Assembly: GCA_958296195.1 (NCBI GenBank) | Contig: OY282455.1 | Location: forward strand, 3,286,001-3,350,000 | Length of the DNA: 64,000 nt | From: an uncultured Pseudomonadales bacterium | GTDB taxonomy: Bacteria; Pseudomonadota; Gammaproteobacteria; Pseudomonadales; Azotimanducaceae | Direction: 5' to 3' | In this document: positions 34,508 through 42,302 of the stretch, one piece after another | How the letters are laid out: every line of letters begins with the position of its first letter | Numbering within the stretch: position 1 is the stretch's first letter | The notes under the pieces: generated by a model | What the model saw: the letters and a program-made list of their open reading frames with translations, nothing else | Databases searched by the model: none | What the model was told of the DNA's origin: nothing | Translations under genes and position numbers: made by a program

Positions 34508-35161
34508 CTAAGTAGCTTCCTTCAGAAATGTTTCCCTCGTTTGAGGATTGTAGGTTATCGATACGAATCCACCCTTAAGGAAGTTGCTGACTGCCCGCCT
34601 GGCAAACGCGGGCAAGTTTGTGCCGCCCGCGTTCCTCACCGACGGTGCCAAGAGTCCATCTAGACTAGCAGCCACGGCCTCGACGCCCAAATTGTTGCAG
34701 AACCGATAGTTATTGTCGTGCGTGAGGGCACGCCATTCCCGTTCGGCTTGCTTGGGCCGCAAGTCTTTCACGTTGCCGTTGAAATGGTACATAAAGCGCA
34801 AGTACCAAGCCGTTCGTGCATGAGTGGGCTTGCCAGAAACCTGTTTGGAAAACCATCGCTTAACTTCTGCTTCCGCCGTCGGAGCTTCCATGGCGCCATA
34901 AAGCACTGGGAAAGAGCCATCCGAAAAACGTGTGGCGTAGCGGGTTTTTGCCAACCGGGCCTTGGGCTTGAAAGCCTTGTCAACAAGAGCCTCTGGCTGG
35001 GTTGTGATGCCCCGGGCTTCCAGAAATTGTAGGGCTTCGTCAATGCCTCTTTCGTCAAGCCCCTGTGCCTGAAAAAATTCCGAGGATTTTGGAAGGCTTG
35101 CCAACCGAATCAACTCAGTCCGCTCGGTTCGGGTGGTAATCGACTTAAGCACACCTACCAA
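34508..35161 (-). CDS. RES-domain toxin
   Basis: 217 codons from TTG 35161, overlapping the antitoxin stop. A GTG at 35152 is an equal alternative. RES-type features are TRYATRFSDGSFPVLYGAMEAPTAEAEV (the R-x(n)-R-F-x-G and Y-x-A patterns, with the E of the TAEAEV helix) and the later GVEAVAASLDGL with a downstream Ser/Asn-containing loop. RES toxins attack NAD+ or modify metabolic enzymes and are held in check by Xre/ParS-type antitoxins. The adjacent upstream gene fits that role. This protein is longer than the typical 150-180 residues because of an N-terminal extension of about 60 residues. Confidence 0.72.
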   Translation of the reverse strand: MVGVLKSITTRTERTELIRLASLPKSSEFFQAQGLDERGIDEALQFLEARGITTQPEALVDKAFKPKARLAKTRYATRFSDGSFPVLYGAMEAPTAEAEVKRWFSKQVSGKPTHARTAWYLRFMYHFNGNVKDLRPKQAEREWRALTHDNNYRFCNNLGVEAVAASLDGLLAPSVRNAGGTNLPAFARRAVSNFLKGGFVSITYNPQTRETFLKEAT

Positions 35162-35769
35162 CCCGTTGCTGCTTCAATGTATTCCCTGACAAGCAGGAGA
35201 TTTTCCATGGACCCTTCCAGCAGGAGTTGCATTGGCACTTTGCCGTCCAATGGCTCATGTGGTTCCCGAAGCCACTCGTTCTCCACCTCCTCGTCTCGAA
35301 ACCATTCGGACAGCGTCATCCGCATCTGAATGAGGTAGGCGAGGCGGTCCTTGGCATCGCGTCCTCTAAGCGCCGTGCGCCCCGCAAGCACATCTGCGGC
35401 GTAGCCTTGGTCCGGCGGCTCCAATCCGAGTAAGGGAACGGCGTCTGCTTTATCCAGCCGCCAAGTTTCCAGAATCTTATTGATGAGCTGTATGGGGCCG
35501 GTCAATCTAGCGGCACCCGAGGGAGATGGCGTCACTGACGGTGAATCTGATGTAATTTTAAGCTGCCCAGTATGCCACGATACATCCATCCAACGGTGTG
35601 ACGGTGTCGGACTACCATGAACAGAGGAAGCGTGGCGGACGCCAATTGGTGCAGCTTCCTCGATTGAGTCGGAATACGAGTCGTTCAATGCATCGTAATC
35701 CCAGTCATACGAATACCCTTCATCCTGATTCCCAGGTTGTAGATACGCTGTTGCAGGTTCCATGCTCAC
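35155..35769 (-). CDS. Xre/MbcA/ParS-type antitoxin of the RES pair
   Basis: 204 residues. GTG 35769 overlaps the upstream stop as GTGA. The first 90 residues are acidic and low-complexity. The rest carries LINKILETWRLDKADAVPLLG (HTH-like region) and the C-terminal toxin-binding part with W-L-R-E-P-x-x-x-L-D-G-K-V-P-M-Q-L-L-L-E-G, the hallmark of the MbcA/ParS toxin-binding domain. It should neutralise the RES protein encoded immediately downstream and autorepress the operon. The acidic N-terminal extension is unusual. Confidence 0.75.
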   Translation of the reverse strand: MSMEPATAYLQPGNQDEGYSYDWDYDALNDSYSDSIEEAAPIGVRHASSVHGSPTPSHRWMDVSWHTGQLKITSDSPSVTPSPSGAARLTGPIQLINKILETWRLDKADAVPLLGLEPPDQGYAADVLAGRTALRGRDAKDRLAYLIQMRMTLSEWFRDEEVENEWLREPHEPLDGKVPMQLLLEGSMENLLLVREYIEAATGW

Positions 35770-36518
35770 TCTGCTTCCCCCATTCCAAAGAGGGGATTGG
35801 CCACGTCAAGGCCGATTCCGCTAAGAAAGGCCGACAACAAGAGCTCCATGTGCAGGAGCTTGTCCTTTAGATGTCGAAATGCCGTGTCCTCGTAGTACCA
35901 AAGGCGGCAGGTGACGGACAGTCCCAGCGGATCCTTCCCCCTTCCATGGGTGCCGAAGAAGGCTCTCCACTGCTCCTCGTCATTATTTGCGTCAAGAATC
36001 ACACGCGGGTAGATGCACACACTGCCGAAGGCATCCAGATCTCCCTTGAAACTGGGTTCCGTTACTTGGGATAGGTGTTGGTTTGCGTTCTTTGCTTCGT
36101 CATCCAGCCGAAGGGATAAGGTTGACTTGAACGCCGCTGTGCTCACTGTGACATTGGGGAAGACCCTTCTGAGTGTACGTTCGCTCAATGAAATGAAATT
36201 CCTGCAAATCGCGGCTTGCCTCGCACTTCGCAAAGACTTGAAACTTACGGCCAGCCTGTCCACAGTGACATCAATTAGCCCATACCCGCCGAACATGTCG
36301 ATCCCCACCTGTGGCTTGGAAAGCTGAGCCTCCTTGGATATCCACATGTCTTCCGAACGAATCGGATACTTGGGACTGACTTCATCATGCAAGCACCTCA
36401 ATACTTCGGGGCTGCGGTCAGCCAAGTCAAAGAGCGGAGCCGAGAAAACAGCCTCGTGCTCGACACCCACCTTTTTTATAGTCACTTGCATCGGGACCGC
36501 CTCCAATGTGGTCACCAT
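35766..36518 (-). CDS. Uncharacterised protein, first gene of the RES toxin-antitoxin operon
   Basis: About 250 residues from ATG 36518. An ATG at 36491 has an equally good GGAGG eight bases upstream and may be the true start. No catalytic motif is seen. The segment PEVLRCLHDEVSPKYPIRSEDMW and repeated R-L-x-V-S-F-K-x-L-R-S strands suggest a sensor or binding protein, loosely like the TIGR04255 group of sporadically distributed proteins. The stop overlaps the antitoxin start by 4 nt, so the three genes are cotranslated. It could modulate the toxin or be a third component. Confidence 0.6.
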   Translation of the reverse strand: MVTTLEAVPMQVTIKKVGVEHEAVFSAPLFDLADRSPEVLRCLHDEVSPKYPIRSEDMWISKEAQLSKPQVGIDMFGGYGLIDVTVDRLAVSFKSLRSARQAAICRNFISLSERTLRRVFPNVTVSTAAFKSTLSLRLDDEAKNANQHLSQVTEPSFKGDLDAFGSVCIYPRVILDANNDEEQWRAFFGTHGRGKDPLGLSVTCRLWYYEDTAFRHLKDKLLHMELLLSAFLSGIGLDVANPLFGMGEAE

Positions 36519-36613
36519 GACGCCTCCAGCTCGTTCATGGCCGCCAGCCCCGAGCACGACGCCAACAATAGGCTAAAATATGCAGGAACCAAGTGCAAGC
36601 CTTCCTGAGGGAG

Positions 36614-36646
36614 TTGCGCTGTGGGCTTTTTCGCTGGTGTTTCGGG
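36614..36646 (+). repeat. Short dispersed repeat, copy b
   Basis: TTGCGCTGTGGGCTTTTTCG followed by CTGGTGTTTCGGG. It matches the copies at 26098 and 39527 except for a few substitutions. Here it is not upstream of a part A gene but next to the transposase remnant, as if a fourth repeat unit had been lost or the element derives from the insertion sequence end. Confidence 0.5.
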
Positions 36647-36859
36647 CTGTTGCGGTGGAATTTCGGAGGTTGGCCGAGCGGGAAGGTGGTCGAGCAAGGG
36701 CTGGGTCGCTCATCTTCGGCGTTTTTTCGCTTGTTCGGGGCGTCTGGAGCGGGGAATTCACCGATTTGCCCGGCGCGCGGCCGAGCGGAGGCCCGAAGCG
36801 GGCTTCGAGAGGGCGGATTCGGCGCTTGCTTGGAGCTTTGGCGGCTTGGGGCGGCGCTC

Positions 36860-37060
36860 TGACGAGCGAGCGCATGCGTTCCGGCCCCCCCTCCTTGATG
36901 CTTCCCAGCGCCAACGCCATCATGATGGCCAGCGCCAGGCCGACGCGGGCGGTCATCTTGGCCTTGCCTCAAATGGTGTGGTGCTCGAGGTGGAGGACGT
37001 TGTCCACTCGGGACGGATCCAAGGGCCGCATCAGGGAGTTGCACTGCTCCGCTTGGTGGC
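36860..37060 (-). pseudogene. Transposase C-terminal remnant with internal stop
   Basis: On the minus strand the frame reads ...AYRHQAEQCNSLMRPLD, HLEHHTI, TGA (36969-36971), GKAKMTARVGLALAIMMALA and then GSIKEGGPERMRSLVRAP. The ALGxIKxGxPERMRSLV ending with an R/I-x-GKAK stretch before it recalls the C-termini of DDE transposases of insertion sequences. No family name can be given safely. The stop probably replaces an Arg codon. The 3' flank down to 36573 is low-complexity and resembles the DNA upstream of repeat copy 1. Confidence 0.5.
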
Positions 37061-37172
37061 GGTAGGCGCTTGCAGCGGCGCATCTCCGCGTCTCCCACTT
37101 GCCAGGAGTTGCGCACCTCCGGGTTCAGCCAATGGCCGGCAGATGTCGCGGGGTATGAGCGTACGGCAGGCA

Positions 37173-38003
37173 TCACCGCTCAATGACCGGAAGCATGGCT
37201 TCCGAACACCGGAGATCCACCAGCCCCTGACCGAATTCACGGTCAACGCCCGGTGCGCCGATGTCCTGCGCACAGTGTTTCAGCACACGCACCACCTCCG
37301 CAGCGCTCTCATAGAGCTGAAAGAGGTGGAAGACCATCGCACTGAGTTTCGCGGTCGCACCGGAGGTGTGACCGATATCCAATACGGTGAAACAGTGTTC
37401 CATGAAGTCACCGCACTTGTAGACATCCCGGTTCGGCACGATCGCACCGGACTGCCGGCGGATTGCCGCGGTCGCCATCAGCCCTTTTCCCGTGTTCAAT
37501 GCGTCGCGCATCGCGTAGTAGGTCGTATGTTCCCAACCGCAGGAAATGTCGGTATCTAACCGCCATGTATCCCGGTGATGCGGTCCCTTGATACAGGGGG
37601 TCGGTGAACCGTTAGTGAACTGCACATTCCCGGCAGCGACCGGGACCACCAGGTTGAGCGACCGGAGCCGCGCGTCGTCACCGTCGTGGAACGCGCTGCT
37701 CACCGACCGGTTCACCACCAGGGTCTCGGCGCGCAGGGTGCGGTGCACGGGACGGAGGAAGCCTTTAAAGCCGCCAAGCGCACTGTCTCTGTTGCTCGTC
37801 AACTCAGGACCGGGCACGACGATAGTAGCGCTCGGTACCCCTTCTTCCCGCATATAGCCGAGCATACGTTCCGCATGCGAGCCGCTTAGGGCTTTACCCG
37901 CCGACAACTCCCATATCACCAGCTTCTTCTTGTGTCCGCCGGCCTCGGTAATGCGTTCAAGGAGGCCGAGCAGTCCGGGGAAGGTGTTCGTGTTCACAAA
38001 CAC
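37173..38003 (-). CDS. Copy 3, part B: subtilisin-like domain, probably inactive
   Basis: 276 codons from GTG 38003. Features are as in copies 1 and 2 (VFVNTNTFPG, SGSHAERM, AAGNVQFTNG, HTSGATAKLSA, GAPGVDREFGQGLVDL). Part A upstream ends at TGA 37994-37996, so the two frames overlap by 10 bases. The junction here has five extra bases relative to the fused form. A few copy-specific substitutions (HKKKLV for HRKKLV, TLRAETL, IVPNRDVYKC) show it is not a very recent duplicate. Confidence 0.5.
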   Translation of the reverse strand: MFVNTNTFPGLLGLLERITEAGGHKKKLVIWELSAGKALSGSHAERMLGYMREEGVPSATIVVPGPELTSNRDSALGGFKGFLRPVHRTLRAETLVVNRSVSSAFHDGDDARLRSLNLVVPVAAGNVQFTNGSPTPCIKGPHHRDTWRLDTDISCGWEHTTYYAMRDALNTGKGLMATAAIRRQSGAIVPNRDVYKCGDFMEHCFTVLDIGHTSGATAKLSAMVFHLFQLYESAAEVVRVLKHCAQDIGAPGVDREFGQGLVDLRCSEAMLPVIER

Positions 38004-39447
38004 CGACCGTACGCCGGGAGCGTGGAGAGGTTCGTCAGATGGCCGGTGGGGGTCTCCATGAGGTTCATGACGGTGAGCTTTCGCTCATTTATCGCACCGA
38101 TATCGGTGTAGCCGAATTCACTCATCCGGAGCCGCCACTTCCCGTCACCGTCGCCGAAAAATTGCTCCAAAAACGCCGCATCGGTGCGGCGCACCTGATG
38201 GCGTTCCAAATGGCCCGTACCGACCGATCTGGTGAGCGTCCCGGCATCATCCACGCCTTCAAAGTTCACATACGCCCGTTGATCGGACGCGTTGAGCGTC
38301 CGCACGATACTCCGCTGCGTCGTATTGCTCGCCGGATTGAAGGTGGCTACCTGGTAGTCAAGGACCCCGGCATGCACCGTATCGTGCAGCGCGGTCAGGA
38401 AGCCGTCCTGCTTGGTGCGCATGTAACTGAGCACCCGTACGGTGCCGGTCACGGTCAGATGCCAGTCGCCGGTACCGTCGCCGATACCGGTGATCAGCTT
38501 CCGGTCGTTGCCGTGCTCCAGATCATCGGCGTTGAAGTGTATCGCTTCATTCGCGCCGACGGAGAGCCGTACCGTGCCGCGTTCCGTGGCGGCGTCGTCA
38601 AATGCCCTGAAGATCACCGTCTGCTCCGTGTCCGTCTCGTTGATGATCCGGACGAAGCCCTGCCGGTTCTCCGAAGCCGCGGGGAAGAGGGGCACCAGGG
38701 TGGTGCCTGCCTCCGGCGCGGTGGAGAGGTTCGTCAGATGGCCGGTGGGGGTTGCCATGAGGGACATGACGAGGAGGGGCTGGTTTGCGGTCACCCTGAG
38801 GCGCCACTTACCCGCTCCGTCGCCGAGTCCCATGGTTTCCAGTTCCTGTGCCGTGAGCACGCGTGCCGCGTTGGCGGCGATGCGTGCCGTGACCGTGCTG
38901 CGTCCTGCGGTGCCCCGGTCATCGGTGCCCGCGATGGTCGCTGACACTGCGGTGCCGGAAGGATTCACGATGCGCAGGATACTCCGCTGCGTCGTGTTGC
39001 TGCCGGGGTTGAAGATATGCACCCGGTAGGTGCCGTCTTCATCTCTGGGCACGGTGTCGTGCAGGGAGGTCAGAAAACCGTCCTGTCTGGTCCGCATGTA
39101 GACGGGAGCCGTAAAGACGAGGTCACTGGTCAGTTCCAGACGCCAGTCACCGTCGCCGGGACCGATGCCCGTCAGAATGCCCTTCGCCGTGTTGCCGTTC
39201 TCCAGGTCATTGGCGGTGAAGTGTTTGACTTCTTCGCCTTTCGCAAACGCTATGGTCTCCGTCCGCCGTGCACCGGTGTCGGTGTAGGCGGTGATACGGA
39301 GTGTGCCGGCCTGGCATACGGGTTGTTCACCCGTATGAAGCCCTGCCGATTCTCCGAAGCCGCGGGAAACAGGGGCACGGTCTGTGTCACTGCTGCCGCT
39401 TCACCGATAAGTAGCAATGGCAGAATGCCCAAGGCAAATCGGCGCAT
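37994..39447 (-). pseudogene. Copy 3, part A: secreted module protein with a frameshift after the signal peptide
   Basis: ATG 39447 opens a signal peptide (MRRFALGILPLLLIGEAAA) and the first VPLFPAASENRQGF segment. One G is then missing near 39309 (CCTGGCATA against CCTGGGCATA in copy 2), and the frame ends at 39250. The remaining modules are open in another frame from about 39300 to the TGA at 37994. The product is therefore probably not made in full. Confidence 0.75.
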
Positions 39448-39526
39448 GGTCCTGTGCTCCAACCCAAAAACACAACATCATAGTGGTTCGGACCCCCAAT
39501 GACCCAATTGCCTGGCGATGAGAGAC

Positions 39527-39560
39527 TTGCGCTGTAGGCTTTTTTCTTGGGTGTTGGGGT
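39527..39560 (+). repeat. Short dispersed repeat, copy c
   Basis: TTGCGCTGTAGGCTTTTTTC followed by TTGGGTGTTGGGGTGGTTCGG, about 80 bases upstream of the part A start of repeat copy 3. It is a degenerate match to the copies at 26098 and 36614. Confidence 0.45.
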
Positions 39561-39616
39561 GGTTCGGGGGTGTTTTCGTGGTGGGTTGGCTTGGATTTGT
39601 GGCCGCGTTGCGCACT

Positions 39617-40945
39617 TCAGGCCGTAGGCGACGGCAGGAGTTCGATCCAATGCACCACCGGCCGGTCGGCGGAGGCTAGGTGCATTTGGCAGCCGATGTT
39701 GGCGGTGGCGATGATATCCGGTTGCCCGGCAAGCAAACTCGCCAATTTGTTCCGCTTGAGCCGTTCGGCCAGTTCCGGTTCTAGGATCGAGTAGGTGCCG
39801 GCGGCGCCACAGCATAGGTGAGCATCCTTGACCGGCGCCAGTTCATAGCCGGCCTTGGTCAGGAGCCCTTCGACCAGGCCGTTGATGCGCTGGCCGTGCT
39901 GGAGGGTGCAGGGCGAATGCCAAGCGACCCGGCGCCACGTCGGCGCGGCGCCGCGAGAAGCGCTGGGATCGGCGGCGCGTGGGGACTCTTCGCTGTCAAG
40001 CTCGGCGACCACTTCCGCTAAATCCCGCATCATCGCTGCGGCCCGCGCTGCCTGGGCCGCATATTTGGAGTCATCGGCCAGCAAACGGCCGTAGTCCTTC
40101 AGCGTCAGGCCGCAGCCGCTGGCGGTGGAGACAATCCACTCCACTTGATCGAGAAGGGGCGTCAGGGCGTCTAGGTTGCGCCGCATCGCCCGGCGGGCTT
40201 GGCCCGTTTGGCCAAGATGCAAGTTCAGGCCGCCGCAGCACCCCTCCTCCTGGGCGGTGACCGTCTCCATGCCGCGGGCGTTGAGGTAGCGAACGACCGC
40301 GGTGTTGGTTGCGGGCGTGACGGTGCGCTGCACGCAACCCTCAAGCAGCAGGACGCGGCGGGCGGACGGTGCCGGAGCGGGCGCTTCGCTGTGCAACAAG
40401 CCTAGCTGGGGGCGCGCGGCAGCCGCCGGTGGGGACGACCGATGTTCATCGGCGGAAAAGACGGCAAGGCGCGATGGGCGGCGGGGCAAGGCATCCGCCA
40501 AGCCGCTGGGCAAAGCCCAACGAACCCAGCGGCCCAAGGCGGCCCAGCGGGGAAACCAGCGAATGCTGGGCGCTACCCGGCCCAACCAGCGGCGCACGAG
40601 TCCCTGCCAAAGGCTCCTTGCAGCCTGCCGCTCCACGACCTCGCGGCCTATTTCCAGCAGTTCGCCGTAAGCCACGCCGGATGGACAGGTGGTTTCGCAG
40701 GCGCGGCAAGTCAGGCAGCGGTCCAAGTGCGTTTGCGCCGTTGCGGCCCGGTCGGGGTCAGGTGCCTCCAGCAAGGACTTGATGAGGTAGATGCGCCCTC
40801 GGGGACCGTCCAGTTCGTCGCCTAGGAGCTGGTAGGTCGGGCAGGTGGCGTTGCATAGGCCGCAGTGAACGCAGCGGCGCAGTATCTCGTTGGCGCGACG
40901 ACCCGAGGGGCTGGCCAAACTCTCCTTGCTAAGTTGGGTTTCCAC
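39617..40945 (-). CDS. glcF: Glycolate oxidase iron-sulfur subunit
   Basis: 442 residues from GTG 40945. Two 4Fe-4S ferredoxin motifs lie near the N-terminus (CVHCGLCNATCP and CLTCRACETTCP). Two cysteine-rich CCG-type domains follow, with EEGCCGGLNLHLGQ near 255 and LCCGAAGTYS near 385. GlcF passes electrons from the flavin subunits to the membrane pool while glycolate is oxidised to glyoxylate. It is the last gene of a glcD-glcE-glcF set on the minus strand, about 80 nt after glcE. No glcC regulator or malate synthase is in the window. Confidence 0.93.
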   Translation of the reverse strand: METQLSKESLASPSGRRANEILRRCVHCGLCNATCPTYQLLGDELDGPRGRIYLIKSLLEAPDPDRAATAQTHLDRCLTCRACETTCPSGVAYGELLEIGREVVERQAARSLWQGLVRRWLGRVAPSIRWFPRWAALGRWVRWALPSGLADALPRRPSRLAVFSADEHRSSPPAAAARPQLGLLHSEAPAPAPSARRVLLLEGCVQRTVTPATNTAVVRYLNARGMETVTAQEEGCCGGLNLHLGQTGQARRAMRRNLDALTPLLDQVEWIVSTASGCGLTLKDYGRLLADDSKYAAQAARAAAMMRDLAEVVAELDSEESPRAADPSASRGAAPTWRRVAWHSPCTLQHGQRINGLVEGLLTKAGYELAPVKDAHLCCGAAGTYSILEPELAERLKRNKLASLLAGQPDIIATANIGCQMHLASADRPVVHWIELLPSPTA

Positions 40946-41027
40946 CTTATTCCCCTAGGAGCGCCCCCTGCCGCTCCTTGACCAATGGCGTTCGCAAACG
41001 AGTCTTCGCGGCGACGGTTGGCCGAGG

Positions 41028-42149
41028 CTAAGCGGCGAACAAATGCGAATTCAGCAGCCGTTTTGGGTCAAACGCCTGCTTGAGCCGGGCCGCTGCCGGG
41101 TTATTGAAGTTGGGAGCGGCGCCGGCCCTGACGGCAACGCCGCCAGCTTGCGCCGCATAAGCATGAACCGCATCAGGCGGCAAGTCGGTGCGCCACCAGC
41201 GGCGGGCGCCCGCCCATTCGATCAGGCATGGCTTGGGAGGAAGTTGCGCCGCTGGAGCGCAGTCGATTCGCCAGAGCTTGGCGGCGTCCGCCGGACTCTC
41301 CTGAAAACAAGGCAGCGCCCGGTTGCGGAGTTCCGCCCAGCCGCGCACGTCTGACGATATCTCTCCGCCAATGCACTCCGCCGCCGCGCCTACGGCCCGC
41401 TCCGGCCCGGACAGCCGAACGTTCAACACGCCATCCTGATGCCAAGTGCCCGAAATCGGCGCAAAGGTGCGCGCCCAGGTTCGCATCCAGTCCAAAGCAT
41501 CGCCGGCCATGCACTCCAAGCGGCAGTTTTTCTCCGCATAGGGTTGTGGAGCGAGACGTACGCTGACGGACAGCAGAACGCCTAGGCTGCCCCAAGCGCC
41601 CACTTGCAGACGGGAGAGGTCGTATCCCGCCACGTTCTTCATCACTTGGCCACCGAAGCGCAGGCGCTGGCCGAAGCCGTTGATCATTTCAACGCCCAGC
41701 ACGGCATCTCGAACCGAGCCGCGCCAAGGCCGGCCGGGGCCGCTCCAACCCGTGGCCACGGCACCGCCGAGGGTGCCGCCACCGCCAAGCAGCGGCGGCT
41801 CAAACGGCAAATGCTGACGATGCTGCTGCAACAGCGCATTGACGTCCTTAAGGGCTGTGCCGCAACGAGCGGTCAACACCAGTTCCTCGGGGCGGTAGTC
41901 GATCACCCCGGCGTGCTCCGCCACCGGCAGCGCCTCCACTGGCAAAGCAGATGCCGTCGGGCGCCCGCCCCCGGCAGCGGCTTGCCGCGCCTGCTCCCCT
42001 TGCCCTGGGCACTCTGCGAAACCCACAGAACCAAGGGGGCCGCCGCCAAGCCCTGCCTTGCTGCCGGCGCCGACAATTCTCAATGTGCGCCCTTCGGCGC
42101 CGGCGGTGCGCACCGCCTCCACAAGCTGCGCCGCAATGCCGTCACCCAT
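41028..42149 (-). CDS. glcE: Glycolate oxidase FAD-binding subunit
   Basis: 373 residues from ATG 42149. The longer frame upstream has no family similarity. The FAD-binding PCMH fold is visible: LRIVGAGSKAGLG near the start, LVLTARCGTALKDVNALL, FEPPLLGGGGTLGGAVATGWSGPGR as the flavin-binding loop, and GYDLSRLQVGAWGSLGVL. GlcE is the smaller flavoprotein subunit of the glycolate dehydrogenase complex. There are about 150 nt between the glcD stop and this start. Confidence 0.93.
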   Translation of the reverse strand: MGDGIAAQLVEAVRTAGAEGRTLRIVGAGSKAGLGGGPLGSVGFAECPGQGEQARQAAAGGGRPTASALPVEALPVAEHAGVIDYRPEELVLTARCGTALKDVNALLQQHRQHLPFEPPLLGGGGTLGGAVATGWSGPGRPWRGSVRDAVLGVEMINGFGQRLRFGGQVMKNVAGYDLSRLQVGAWGSLGVLLSVSVRLAPQPYAEKNCRLECMAGDALDWMRTWARTFAPISGTWHQDGVLNVRLSGPERAVGAAAECIGGEISSDVRGWAELRNRALPCFQESPADAAKLWRIDCAPAAQLPPKPCLIEWAGARRWWRTDLPPDAVHAYAAQAGGVAVRAGAAPNFNNPAAARLKQAFDPKRLLNSHLFAA

Positions 42150-42302
42150 TAACGCACCACGCCTCTCATGGAAAAGCGCACCCGTCGGGAACCGGCACAG
42201 GCGCTGGGTAATCCGCCGCAAGCAAGGATGCATGGCCAGCGCAGTTCGCGTTCCGGGGGCCGCCGAAGCACTGCCGGCAGCCCGTTGATGGGCGATGGCG
42301 CA

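Larger units (their letters stand above)
37173..39447 (-). repeat. Direct repeat copy 3 of the secreted repeat/pseudo-peptidase gene family
   Basis: Third unit in the same orientation. It shares the 3' boundary CATCACCGCTCAATGACCGG, and its 5' flank GGTCCTGTGCTCCAACCCA matches copy 1. In most of part B it is closer to copy 1 than to copy 2, but it keeps the 12-codon stretch missing from copy 1. Confidence 0.9.

Noticed and set aside
19760-36971. Three in-frame TGA codons (19760, 33337, 36969) that replace likely CGA arginine codons suggested TGA recoding.
   Set aside because: Many intact genes here end with TGA, including the receptor at 16530 and the TrkA-N gene at 2689, so TGA is a stop. 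The three sites lie in decayed genes and fit C-to-T mutation.
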